From: Enhygromyxa salina
Lineage (GTDB): Bacteria; Myxococcota_A; Polyangia; Nannocystales; Nannocystaceae
Reading direction: 5' to 3'
Length of the DNA: 64,000 nt
NCBI RefSeq assembly: GCF_002994635.1
Contig: NZ_PVNL01000044.1
Location: 62,001 to 126,000 of the forward strand
Shown here: piece by piece, positions 51,503 to 58,573 of the stretch
Layout of the letters: every line of letters starts with the position of its first letter
How positions within the stretch are numbered: the first letter of the stretch is position 1
The notes under the pieces: generated by a model
What the model was told of the DNA's origin: nothing
The model's input: the letters and a program-made list of their open reading frames with translations, nothing else
The model's database searches: none
Made by a program: the position numbers and the translations under genes

Positions 51503-52216
51503 ATGACTGATTCGAACCCCACTCCATCTTTCGTCGACGCGATCGTCCGTGACCCTCATCATCCCCCGCGCCTGTCCACGCTGGTCGGCTACCCCGGCCA
51601 GGCGGCGGCGCCCGGGCAGCGTCGGATTTACCTCGACATCGACCTCTCGGAGCACGTCGACTACCGCGTCGAGGACGTGGTCCACGAGCGGCCCGTAGAC
51701 GGCGAGCTCGGTCTGCCGGCTCGCGTCATCTGGCTCGAGGAGGGTGCCCTCATCACCCACTCGAGCGACCACGGTGCGCTCAGCCAGAGGTTGCCGATCG
51801 GGTCGTTCCACGACGCAGCCCTCGTCGCGGAGGTCGAGCCCGATCCCGGCGTGTGGCTGGACCTCGATCCCCGGCTGCAGGCGCTGGCGTTAACTGCTGC
51901 GGCCGAGATGCACACGGCCGCCGCTGTCGGCCTGGGCTTTGCCCAGGCGCCGCCGCCCATGAGCACGCCCGAGGCCCAGGCCCGCCCGCCCGGGGGGATC
52001 GGGACTCGAACCTGCGGCGCCACCTTCTTCACCTGCGCGACCAGCAAAGCCAGGGGATGCACGACCAACTGCGCCACGCGGACCGGCACCTGTCTCGTGA
52101 CCGAGTCGCTGGCCTGCAAGCCGCTCCCGCCCAGTCAGCGCTGCGTGACGCAGACGCAGCTCTGCAAGCTTCCCACCGGCAATTGCCGGTACACCATGAC
52201 GCTGCTCTGTCGCTGA
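51503..52216 (+). CDS. Lanthipeptide-like precursor with long leader
   Basis: A 237-residue peptide from ATG 51503, with GAGGAG about 12 bases upstream. Residues 1-170 contain no Cys and are acidic and leader-like; the last 67 residues contain ten Cys (171, 178, 186, 190, 197, 205, 214, 221, 228, 236), and 17 or so Thr/Ser lie close before them (for example GTRTC, TTNC, RTGTC). A Gly-Gly at 164-165 (RPPGGIG) would suit a C39 peptidase. Thr/Ser plus Cys is the substrate pattern of lanthionine formation. The kinase, HopA1-like and LanC genes directly follow. The leader is much longer than in known lanthipeptides, so it may also fold as a domain. Confidence 0.7.
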   Translation: MTDSNPTPSFVDAIVRDPHHPPRLSTLVGYPGQAAAPGQRRIYLDIDLSEHVDYRVEDVVHERPVDGELGLPARVIWLEEGALITHSSDHGALSQRLPIGSFHDAALVAEVEPDPGVWLDLDPRLQALALTAAAEMHTAAAVGLGFAQAPPPMSTPEAQARPPGGIGTRTCGATFFTCATSKARGCTTNCATRTGTCLVTESLACKPLPPSQRCVTQTQLCKLPTGNCRYTMTLLCR

Positions 52217-52235
52217 GCCGAGCTGCGGGAGAGTC

Positions 52236-53330
52236 ATGTTCGTCGTCGCTCAAACCGTCATCCGCTATCTGCTGGCGCGTGGCCTCCTCGAAGTCGAGGA
52301 CGTCGTCGCGGGCCGGGTCGTCGTCCAAGAGGAGCGTCGGCGCAACAACAACCTGCGCGTGTCCGTGGACGGCCGCCGAGGCCTGTTCCTCAAGCAGGCC
52401 GCGAGCGAGGATCCGAGCCTGCGCGAGACGCTGGACCGAGAGGCCTGGGTCTACGCGCAGGTGCCCGCGCGCGCCCCGAAGCTCGACGCGATCACCCCGC
52501 GTCGGCTCCACTTCGACGCTCACCGATCAATTCTGGTGACCGAGCTGCTCGACGGCTTGACCATCGGGGCCGCGGGGGCCGCCGTCGACTCGGTCGAGCT
52601 CGCAGTCATGCTGGGCGCGGCGCTGGCTCGGGCCCACGAGGGGGGCGCGTCGCTCGTGCAGGAGACGGACGAGCGCCTGCCCCGGCACCCGCCCTCCGTG
52701 CTCCTACTGACGGATTCGGAGTGTGTCGTGTCGCCCTCGGTCCACCCGGGCATCGTTGAGGCGATCCACGAGCTGCCCGAGCTCGCCGGGGCGCTCACCG
52801 AGCTGCGTGGGGCGTGGTCCGGCGACACGCTGATCCACGGCGACGTGAAGTGGGACAACGTCTTGCTGGTCCCCGACGCGGGCGGCGAGCCGCGGATCGT
52901 GCTCGTCGACTGGGAGCTCGCCGACGTCGGCGATCCGGCGTGGGATGTCGCCGGAATGCTGTACGGGTGCCTGCTCGACTTGATCAGCGAGGACGGAGAG
53001 GCGGCCGGCGCCCGGCGGCCGCCGACCGTCGAGGCGCGGCGTCTGGCCGTAGCCCGGGCGCTGTGGTCGACCTACATCGCGTGTCGCGGGCTGTCGCCGC
53101 GTCGGTCGGCGGCCCTGCTCGTCCAGAGCACCCGCCTGGCCGGGGCTCGGCTGGTCCAGAGCGCCGTCGAGGCTCAGGCGCTGGACCAGCCGCTGGCGCG
53201 CTCGACCCTGGTGCTGTTGCAGCTCGCCGCCAACGTCATGCGTGCTCCTCGACGGGCTCACACGGCCCTGCTGGGGCTGGAGTCGCCGTTGTCCTCCGGG
53301 GTGTCGGTCGCGGCGGAGGTGCGAGCGTGA
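52236..53330 (+). CDS. APH-like kinase of lanthipeptide synthesis (LanK-type)
   Basis: A 364-residue protein of the aminoglycoside-phosphotransferase/protein-kinase fold, with GGGAGAG just before its ATG. ATP-binding Lys is probably Lys53 (LFLKQAAS); the catalytic loop is HGDVKWDN (201-208) and the metal-binding motif DWE (225-227, LVDWELADVGDPAWD). In class V lanthipeptide clusters such kinases phosphorylate Ser/Thr of the precursor before elimination. That role here is inferred from the precursor upstream and the HopA1-like and LanC genes downstream. Its stop overlaps the next start (GTGA). Antibiotic inactivation is a less likely alternative. Confidence 0.85.
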   Translation: MFVVAQTVIRYLLARGLLEVEDVVAGRVVVQEERRRNNNLRVSVDGRRGLFLKQAASEDPSLRETLDREAWVYAQVPARAPKLDAITPRRLHFDAHRSILVTELLDGLTIGAAGAAVDSVELAVMLGAALARAHEGGASLVQETDERLPRHPPSVLLLTDSECVVSPSVHPGIVEAIHELPELAGALTELRGAWSGDTLIHGDVKWDNVLLVPDAGGEPRIVLVDWELADVGDPAWDVAGMLYGCLLDLISEDGEAAGARRPPTVEARRLAVARALWSTYIACRGLSPRRSAALLVQSTRLAGARLVQSAVEAQALDQPLARSTLVLLQLAANVMRAPRRAHTALLGLESPLSSGVSVAAEVRA

Positions 53331-54409
53331 ACGACACCAACGCCGCGATCGTGGCCGACTTGTGTGCGCGACTGATCATCCACTCCGAGTGTCGCCTGAG
53401 CGTCGACGGGGTCGAGCCAGACGTCGCCGCGCTCGCCCGCTCGGTGGGGCCGCTCGTCGAGGACCTTGGGGGGGCGGCGCCGAGCGACGACCTGACGCTC
53501 GGGCTGTGGGCCCTGCTCTACCAGGGCTGCTACACGCACGGCCGTCGCCTGCGGGCCGACCTCGCGCGCGAGGTCGCGGCGGACTGCGTCGGTGAATTCG
53601 AGGGCTGGCCGAAGTCTAGCCTGCGCGATCGCCTGGCGACCATTGCGATCGGGACCCTCGGGTGGGACCGCGGGTGGGAGGTCTACCAGCTCGAGGACAG
53701 CGGCCTGGTCCGCGTGCGCAAGGGTGGTCGCCATCGGCATGCGCTCGCGGGTGACTACACCAAGTGGGGACCGCCCGGCGTTCCGGTCCGAGTCGGCGGC
53801 CGGGTCGATCTGCGGCTCACGGTCGGCAGCTTCGAGCTGCAGGCCGGCTACTACCACGTGCTCGGCAGCGAGCTCGGCGACGCGCTCGAGGACATCGACT
53901 GCGCACGGCTGTACTTCAACACGCGCGCGGACTCGGTCGAGGCCCTGCTGCGGGCGCTCGTCGACGATCTCGAGCGGGCTGTGATCCCCTTTCACGCCAA
54001 GACCCCGGCGTCCGCCGACCACTACGCGCGCGCCGACGCGACCGTACTGTATGTGCCGCGCAAGTACGCCCCGATCGTCATCGACGTGGTCGCGGATCTG
54101 GCCGGGCGCGACGCGCTGCTCGATCCGGAGGTGCCCCTGTTCTCGGCGCAGCTGTTCGCCGGAGTCGGTCTGGCCGACGACCCGGGCCCGTCGGAGAGCT
54201 TCGGAACCCACCGCTGTCGCCTGCTCGCCGAGGCCCTCGTCGACGTGTGGCGGGCGCTCGGGCCCGAGGCCGGGCAGGATCTCGAGCATCGCCTGCGTGC
54301 GATTCGGGCGGCCTTCTCCGAGCAGGGTCTCGACCTCGACCGCCCGCACCTCGGCCCAGGCCTGCGAGCGGTCGAGGCCTGGCCGAGGGCCGTGGAGGTG
54401 ACGTCGTGA
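53327..54409 (+). CDS. HopA1-like lyase of lanthipeptide synthesis (LanY-type)
   Basis: A 360-residue protein with the layout of T3SS-effector HopA1 domain proteins: a helical N-terminal half, then a conserved core with LYFNTRADSVEALLRALVDD, PFHAKTP, ADATVLYVPRKYAP and GTHRCRLLAEALVD. In class V lanthipeptide and thioviridamide-like pathways HopA1 proteins eliminate phosphate from phospho-Ser/Thr to make dehydroamino acids. It starts at GTG 53327 overlapping the kinase stop and ends overlapping the LanC start, so all three should be made in equal amounts. Assignment rests on pattern and context; catalytic residues were not checked against a structure. Confidence 0.75.
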   Translation: MNDTNAAIVADLCARLIIHSECRLSVDGVEPDVAALARSVGPLVEDLGGAAPSDDLTLGLWALLYQGCYTHGRRLRADLAREVAADCVGEFEGWPKSSLRDRLATIAIGTLGWDRGWEVYQLEDSGLVRVRKGGRHRHALAGDYTKWGPPGVPVRVGGRVDLRLTVGSFELQAGYYHVLGSELGDALEDIDCARLYFNTRADSVEALLRALVDDLERAVIPFHAKTPASADHYARADATVLYVPRKYAPIVIDVVADLAGRDALLDPEVPLFSAQLFAGVGLADDPGPSESFGTHRCRLLAEALVDVWRALGPEAGQDLEHRLRAIRAAFSEQGLDLDRPHLGPGLRAVEAWPRAVEVTS

Positions 54410-55680
54410 ACCCAGCGCTCGGGACCCCCGTCGACTTTCTGGTCGAGGCCGATCGGGTCGGCAACGGCCTGTGCCGTGAGGCGCTGTGGTCGGGAGCGCG
54501 GTGCACCTGGCTCGGCTGGACCCTGCAGCCGGACGCGAGCGGGCGGCCGACCCCGAGCTACCGCAGCTTCGGCGCGGACCTCTACGAAGGCACCCTCGGC
54601 GTCGCCCTGTTCCTGGCCCGCCTGCACGCGCACACTGGCGACAAGCGCCAGCGCCGGGCCGCGATCGGAGCGCTCAATCAGGCGCTCGCCGTCGACCTCG
54701 ATCAGGGCCCGCGCGGCTTCTACTCGGGAGTCGCCGGTCACATTTACGCGCTGCTTGAGCTCGGCCATGCGCTCGAGGACGTCGGTCTCCACCAGCGGGT
54801 GGCGATCGCCTGCGAGCGGCTGCGCCTAGCTGCGGCGGACGCCTGGGACTTCGACGTCATGGACGGCAGCGCGGGGGTGATCCCGGTCTTGCTCGCGGCC
54901 GCCGAAACCCTCGGTCGCGACGATCTGGTCGAGCGCGCGGCGGAGCACGGCGCGTTCTTGATCGACGCCGCGCGGGTGAGCGACGACGGCGTCGCGTGGC
55001 CGTCGCCCACCGACCCCGGGGACGCGCCGCTGCTCGGGTTCTCGCACGGAGCGTCTGGCGTCGCGTGGGCCCTCGCCGAACTCCACGCCGTCACCGGTGC
55101 GCCCGGCCCCGCGCACGCCGCCCGCGAGGCCGCCCGCTACGAGCGAGCTCACTTCGACGCTCGGGCCGGCAACTGGCCCGATCGGCGCGCCTGGGTGGTG
55201 GCCACCGAAGGACAGCCCGGATCAATGCTGGCGTGGTGCCACGGCGCCCCCGGGATCGGCCTCGCGCGCCTGGGCATGCTCTCGTGTGTGGGGGAGGACG
55301 CGGACCTGCGCGAGGATCTCGAGCGTGCCCTGGTCGCGACCTCGGCCTCGCTGGTGGGCAGCGCGGAGGGCCCCGACCACTCCCTGTGCCACGGGACCTT
55401 TGGCGTCGCCGAGCTGCTGCTGCTCGCCGCGACCCAGCTCGATCGGCCCGCGCTCCGCCGCGAGGCCGAGGCCCACGCAGAGGCTGCGATCGCCCATGCC
55501 AGCCGCGGACACGCGTGGGGCTGCGGCGTCCCCGGAGGCTGGGCCGCCCCTGGTCTCATGCTCGGCTGGGCCGGCATTGGCAACTTCTTGCTGCGGTTGG
55601 TTGACCACTCGGTCCCGAGCCCGCTGCTGCCCTGCGATCCGCTGACACGCCGACACCGGCGAGACGACAGCGACCGATGA
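54406..55680 (+). CDS. LanC-like lanthionine cyclase
   Basis: A 424-residue stand-alone LanC protein. The three zinc ligands are present: Cys278 in WCHGAPGIG and Cys328-His329 in LCHGTFGVAE. Further family repeats (SGVAGHIYALLELG, GFSHGASGVAWALAEL) show the alpha/alpha barrel of GxxG helices. It would add Cys thiols to dehydroamino acids to close lanthionine rings. Both ends overlap neighbours (GTGA upstream, ATGA downstream). Canonical LanC next to an APH kinase and HopA1 lyase differs from the class V clusters I recall, where a typical LanC is not evident. Confidence 0.92.
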   Translation: MNPALGTPVDFLVEADRVGNGLCREALWSGARCTWLGWTLQPDASGRPTPSYRSFGADLYEGTLGVALFLARLHAHTGDKRQRRAAIGALNQALAVDLDQGPRGFYSGVAGHIYALLELGHALEDVGLHQRVAIACERLRLAAADAWDFDVMDGSAGVIPVLLAAAETLGRDDLVERAAEHGAFLIDAARVSDDGVAWPSPTDPGDAPLLGFSHGASGVAWALAELHAVTGAPGPAHAAREAARYERAHFDARAGNWPDRRAWVVATEGQPGSMLAWCHGAPGIGLARLGMLSCVGEDADLREDLERALVATSASLVGSAEGPDHSLCHGTFGVAELLLLAATQLDRPALRREAEAHAEAAIAHASRGHAWGCGVPGGWAAPGLMLGWAGIGNFLLRLVDHSVPSPLLPCDPLTRRHRRDDSDR

Positions 55681-55808
55681 CCGACACACCGGGCCCGGCC
55701 GCGACCGCTCGCCCGTTTGAGTCCGCCGACCGGGAGCTGCGCGTCGAGATCGACGAGCAGGGTCACGCTCGCGTGCGGCCCCAAGCAACCCGGCGGGTCG
55801 TCCAGTGA
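55677..55808 (+). CDS. Short ORF coupled to LanC, probably a truncated gene
   Basis: An ATG overlaps the LanC stop (ATGA) and opens a 43-codon frame: a Thr/Pro/Ala start, ADRELRVEIDEQGHARVRP, then a basic end. The coupling shows that a fourth gene of the cluster once began here, but after about 35 codons the sequence becomes that of an unrelated GDGDGD lipoprotein. It may be the stub of a tailoring or transport gene, or a real tiny protein. Confidence 0.5.
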   Translation: MTDTPGPAATARPFESADRELRVEIDEQGHARVRPQATRRVVQ

Positions 55809-56277
55809 CGGTCCGAACGCAGACGGCGACACCTCCAACGGTGACGGTGACGGTGACGGTGACCCTGGCGACGGTGACGGCGATCTCGAAGGCGATGGTG
55901 ACACCGGAGACACCAGCGCCGACGAAGCCGGTATCGCGGACGTGTGGGGTGGCTCATGCGACTCACTGGGTTACATGATGGCTGCCTGCAACAACGAGTT
56001 CTTGGTCTGTATAGACGACTGGAGCTGCAACTTCTACGACACCACAGACATGTACGGAGTCTCGCCGGTCGGCAATTGCTCGCCGGTCTGTGAGACCGAC
56101 GCTGACTGTGACTTCGGGCCGGGAAGCGAAGCGTGCTTCGACCCCAACATCGTGTGCGCGAGCTTCGGACAGGATGCTGTCCGTCGATGCATACTGCCGT
56201 GTCAGACTGACGCTGACTGCTATTCGAGCCAGTTCTGCGCCGAAAACCTGGACATCTGCGTGTCGCACACGACCTGA
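55717..56277 (+). CDS. GDGDGD Cys-rich protein, mature part with odd N-terminus
   Basis: A 186-residue frame from TTG 55717. From LACGPKQPGG onward it is a typical lipoprotein of this genome: linker of Gly-Asp repeats, then a Cys-rich module (MAACNNEFLVCIDDWSCNF; CSPVCETDADCDFGPGSEAC; CQTDADCYSSQFC). The region before LACG is basic and Ser-rich and does not form a signal peptide; it is the LanC-coupled ORF read in another frame. The lipoprotein seems to have lost its own start and signal by a deletion that fused it to the RiPP operon, so it is probably not exported. Confidence 0.45.
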   Translation: MSPPTGSCASRSTSRVTLACGPKQPGGSSSDGPNADGDTSNGDGDGDGDPGDGDGDLEGDGDTGDTSADEAGIADVWGGSCDSLGYMMAACNNEFLVCIDDWSCNFYDTTDMYGVSPVGNCSPVCETDADCDFGPGSEACFDPNIVCASFGQDAVRRCILPCQTDADCYSSQFCAENLDICVSHTT

Positions 56278-56403
56278 GCTGCCGCCTTCGCGGCCCGAAT
56301 TGCCGCGAATCGTGATCGCAATAGCGCGACCTACGAGATCAATAGGACCGACCTGCCGCGCATCTCGATTGCGACCGCGTGAGGCGCCAGGATAAAAAGA
56401 CGT

Positions 56404-56772
56404 GTGCGACAGTTCCTCGTGGCTCTGTGCGTCGTGCTTTTCACGACCTCGTGTGCGGGCACCATCGGTCAAGTCCGCGACGATCATCGCGGAACGGAGC
56501 AGTGGGCCCGGTCCAGCGAGGCATTCTTGCGCCTGCTCGTGGGCTGGCTTGCTTGGATTGAGATGCGACAGCTGGATCATCGCCTGGCGAATGAACGCTC
56601 TTCCGAAGCAACTACGCGGGGATCATATTTCCTATCCCGCAACTCGATCTCATGTCGATCCAGGGTCGGCGTCTCGAACCATGCTCGAAGCCGACGAGTT
56701 AGGTGTTGGCAGTCACAGAGCAATGTGCAGCTCCGGATAGCGCCCCGTGGTCAGGCCCGCCCCGAGGCTTGA
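56404..56772 (+). CDS. Small lipoprotein candidate
   Basis: GTG 56404, with AGGA about 12 bases upstream, starts a lipoprotein-like signal (RQFLVALCVVLFTTSCAG). The next 45 residues are ordinary (RGTEQWARSSEAFLRLLVGW), but from about residue 65 the sequence is Ser/Arg-rich and may be non-coding. It could be a decayed gene. The area is less GC-rich than the cluster on either side. Confidence 0.35.
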   Translation: MRQFLVALCVVLFTTSCAGTIGQVRDDHRGTEQWARSSEAFLRLLVGWLAWIEMRQLDHRLANERSSEATTRGSYFLSRNSISCRSRVGVSNHARSRRVRCWQSQSNVQLRIAPRGQARPEA

Positions 56773-56897
56773 TCATGTGGATGGATGGACGAAGCCCACC
56801 CACTGGGGGGCAAAGCAGGCAGCCGGGTAGATCCCACACCCGTTTGGGCCCTTGAACTTATTCAGAGATCCTTGCGCCAGGCCGCCTCGATGTACCA
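56773..56897. other. AT-richer leader region before the ATP-grasp operon
   Basis: No gene is supported on the plus strand. It probably carries the promoter of the 56898-58192 genes. A minus-strand frame (56773-57078) has some protein-like stretches, but it lies opposite two better candidates. Confidence 0.3.
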
Positions 56898-57053
56898 ATG
56901 AAAAAAATGCTTGCGCCGTCAGAGTTCGCTCGTACTTTGTCTCCCGGCGACGACGCACCGAATCCAACTGATAAAGTGTGTCCAATAGATCACGAGGTGG
57001 CGACTGACCGAGACGACGGTTGGACGCCCAGGCCGCGAGTATGGGCCAGGTAG
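56898..57053 (+). CDS. Candidate graspetide precursor peptide
   Basis: A 51-residue ORF ending 11 bp before the ATP-grasp gene. The leader half contains SEFARTLS, matching the FAR-x-L core of the PFFARFL motif by which microviridin precursors bind their ligases. The second half is rich in possible cross-link donors and acceptors: Thr24-Asp25-Lys26, Asp31, Glu33, Thr36-Asp37, Asp39-Asp40, Thr43. It lacks a clear ribosome binding site, which lowers confidence. Size, position and motif together make it the most likely substrate of the adjacent ligase. Confidence 0.5.
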   Translation: MKKMLAPSEFARTLSPGDDAPNPTDKVCPIDHEVATDRDDGWTPRPRVWAR

Positions 57054-57064
57054 CACTTATCCCC

Positions 57065-58192
57065 ATGAAGATCCTCATTCCGACTCAAAGTCACGACATT
57101 CATGCAACGGCCGTCGCCGCAGCGATCGCAACAAAGGGCCACGAAGCTGTACTTTGGTACGCGAGCGACCTGCCGACCCAGCAGACCATGTCGTTGAACT
57201 ACGATGGCCGTGACGAACCGCAGCTCGAGCTCCACGGCGTCGATCTCGACCACCATGGTACCTTTGATGTGGTCTGGCTGCGGCGCCCGGCTAGCCCCGT
57301 GTTGCCGGACACCATGCACCCGGGCGACCACACCTTCGCGGTCCAAGAGTGGCGAAGCGCGCTCGAGGGTGTATGGGACACGCTGTCGGCGTCCGGGTTT
57401 TGGATCAACCCACGTATCGCGGCCCGGCGGGCGGAATCCAAGCCAGCCCAGCTCGCGGCCGCCCGACGCGTGGGTCTGGACATCCCTGCGACCCTGCTGA
57501 GCAACGATCCTCAGCGGATCCGCTCGTTCATCCGCGCCAACAGCCCAACAGAGACCATCTACAAGCCGTTTGCGACCACCCAGTGGGATCTCGGGGACGG
57601 GGCCGCGGCGTACCTGTTCACCGCGGTCGTCGATGAGGCCGGGCTCCCACCGGACGAGATCCTGCGCCTGACTCCCGGGATCTTTCAACCTCGACTCGCC
57701 AAAGCCCACGAGCTCCGGGTCACGTTCATGGGCGAGCACATGTTTGTCGCTCGATTGGGCTCGCAGGCGGTCGACGGCGCGGAGGTAGATTGGCGCATCA
57801 AGACCCGTGCGGTGGCCACCGAGGTCGGGGTATTGCCTGCCAAGGTCGAGATGGCCTGCCGAGCCCTCATGCGCACATTGGGGCTGGTGTTCGCTTGTTT
57901 CGACTTCATCGTGACGCCAGACGGCAAACACGTGTTCCTCGAGGTCAACCAGATGGGCCAGTTCCTATGGTTGGAGGAGCTGGCCCCCGAAATGCCGCTG
58001 CTCGACGCGTTCTGCGAGTTCCTGATCCAGGGTCGCCCAGACTTCCGGTGGCGAGCCCCCGCGCCCAACGAAGGCCTGCGGTTCAAAGACTTCTCCGACG
58101 AGGCCACCCAGACCGCCATCGACCAACGGCACGTCGATCGGCCGCACGTGCTCCTGCTCCCCGACGACCCCCGCGGGGACGCAGCGGCCTAG
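57065..58192 (+). CDS. ATP-grasp peptide ligase (MvdC/MvdD-like)
   Basis: A 375-residue ATP-grasp enzyme of the RimK-like graspetide group. The N-terminal domain is typical (MKILIPTQSHDIHATAVAAA, then a DVVWLRRPASP strand). Lys167 in TIYKPFATTQ lies in the nucleotide-binding domain, HELRVTFMG follows, and the magnesium-binding end is FDFIV...FLEVNQMGQF. Such ligases join Asp/Glu side chains of a precursor to Thr/Ser/Lys, making lactones or lactams. I start at ATG 57065, 12 bp after the candidate precursor; ATG 57041 would overlap it. It ends next to a dispersed repeat. Confidence 0.88.
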   Translation: MKILIPTQSHDIHATAVAAAIATKGHEAVLWYASDLPTQQTMSLNYDGRDEPQLELHGVDLDHHGTFDVVWLRRPASPVLPDTMHPGDHTFAVQEWRSALEGVWDTLSASGFWINPRIAARRAESKPAQLAAARRVGLDIPATLLSNDPQRIRSFIRANSPTETIYKPFATTQWDLGDGAAAYLFTAVVDEAGLPPDEILRLTPGIFQPRLAKAHELRVTFMGEHMFVARLGSQAVDGAEVDWRIKTRAVATEVGVLPAKVEMACRALMRTLGLVFACFDFIVTPDGKHVFLEVNQMGQFLWLEELAPEMPLLDAFCEFLIQGRPDFRWRAPAPNEGLRFKDFSDEATQTAIDQRHVDRPHVLLLPDDPRGDAAA

Positions 58193-58194
58193 TA

Positions 58195-58244
58195 CATCTG
58201 GGGCCGCTCCTGCCGTTGTCGCTCGGCGCTCGCAGTATGCCGGT
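58195..58244. repeat. Partial copy of the MITE-like element
   Basis: Fifty bases match 15143-15192 of the inverted-repeat element with two mismatches. It begins three bases after the ATP-grasp stop; the rest of the element, including its terminal repeats, is absent. Confidence 0.85.
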
Positions 58245-58339
58245 TGGTGGTGCTGGCAGCAGCCAGGTTCTCCGCCAAGAGTTTCACGGGATGCCCCGTG
58301 ATTGACGTGAAAGCGTCGCAAGAGAAAGAAGACAAAACC

Positions 58340-58495
58340 ATGCAAAAACCCAACAAGAACAAAGACACCAGCAATCGCATCCTCGGCCGCCGTCTGGCGA
58401 AGGAGCTGTCCTCGACCGAGCTTCACTCGATCACGGGTGGCACGACCAGCTGCAGCTGCGGCGGTGCCGACGACTGCGATCAGCAGCAGAACTAG
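58340..58495 (+). CDS. Double-glycine leader peptide precursor
   Basis: A 51-residue peptide with a purine-rich ribosome binding site (AAGAGAAAGAAG) before ATG 58340. The leader has many Lys/Asn, then LAKELSSTELHSITGG, the classic double-glycine leader recognised by C39 peptidases (hydrophobic residues at -4, -7 and -12 type spacing). The 17-residue core after GG has TTSCSC, GGADDCD and three Gln. Three Cys, three Ser/Thr and three Asp allow either lanthionines or ATP-grasp ester/amide rings. A strong terminator follows within ten bases, so this peptide transcript is probably abundant and separate from the export genes. Confidence 0.8.
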   Translation: MQKPNKNKDTSNRILGRRLAKELSSTELHSITGGTTSCSCGGADDCDQQQN

Positions 58496-58501
58496 TCAGT
58501 G

Positions 58502-58540
58502 TGGCCAGGCAGGGCGTTCGTGCCCTGTCTGGCCATTTTC
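58502..58540 (+). terminator. Strong Rho-independent terminator
   Basis: A 14-bp stem (TGGCCAGGCAGGGC with GCCCTGTCTGGCCA, one G-U pair) closes a six-base loop and is followed by TTTTC. It ends the peptide precursor transcript before the export operon. Confidence 0.85.
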
Positions 58541-58573
58541 ATGTGACGTCTCCCGCCACCGATCAGTCCCGCG

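Noticed and set aside
52236..53330. Aminoglycoside-resistance phosphotransferase
   Set aside because: The fold fits, but overlap with HopA1-like and LanC genes makes a biosynthetic kinase far more likely.
56773..57078. 101-codon minus ORF opposite the graspetide precursor
   Set aside because: Some stretches look protein-like, but it runs through the start of the ATP-grasp gene and has no signal or start context.
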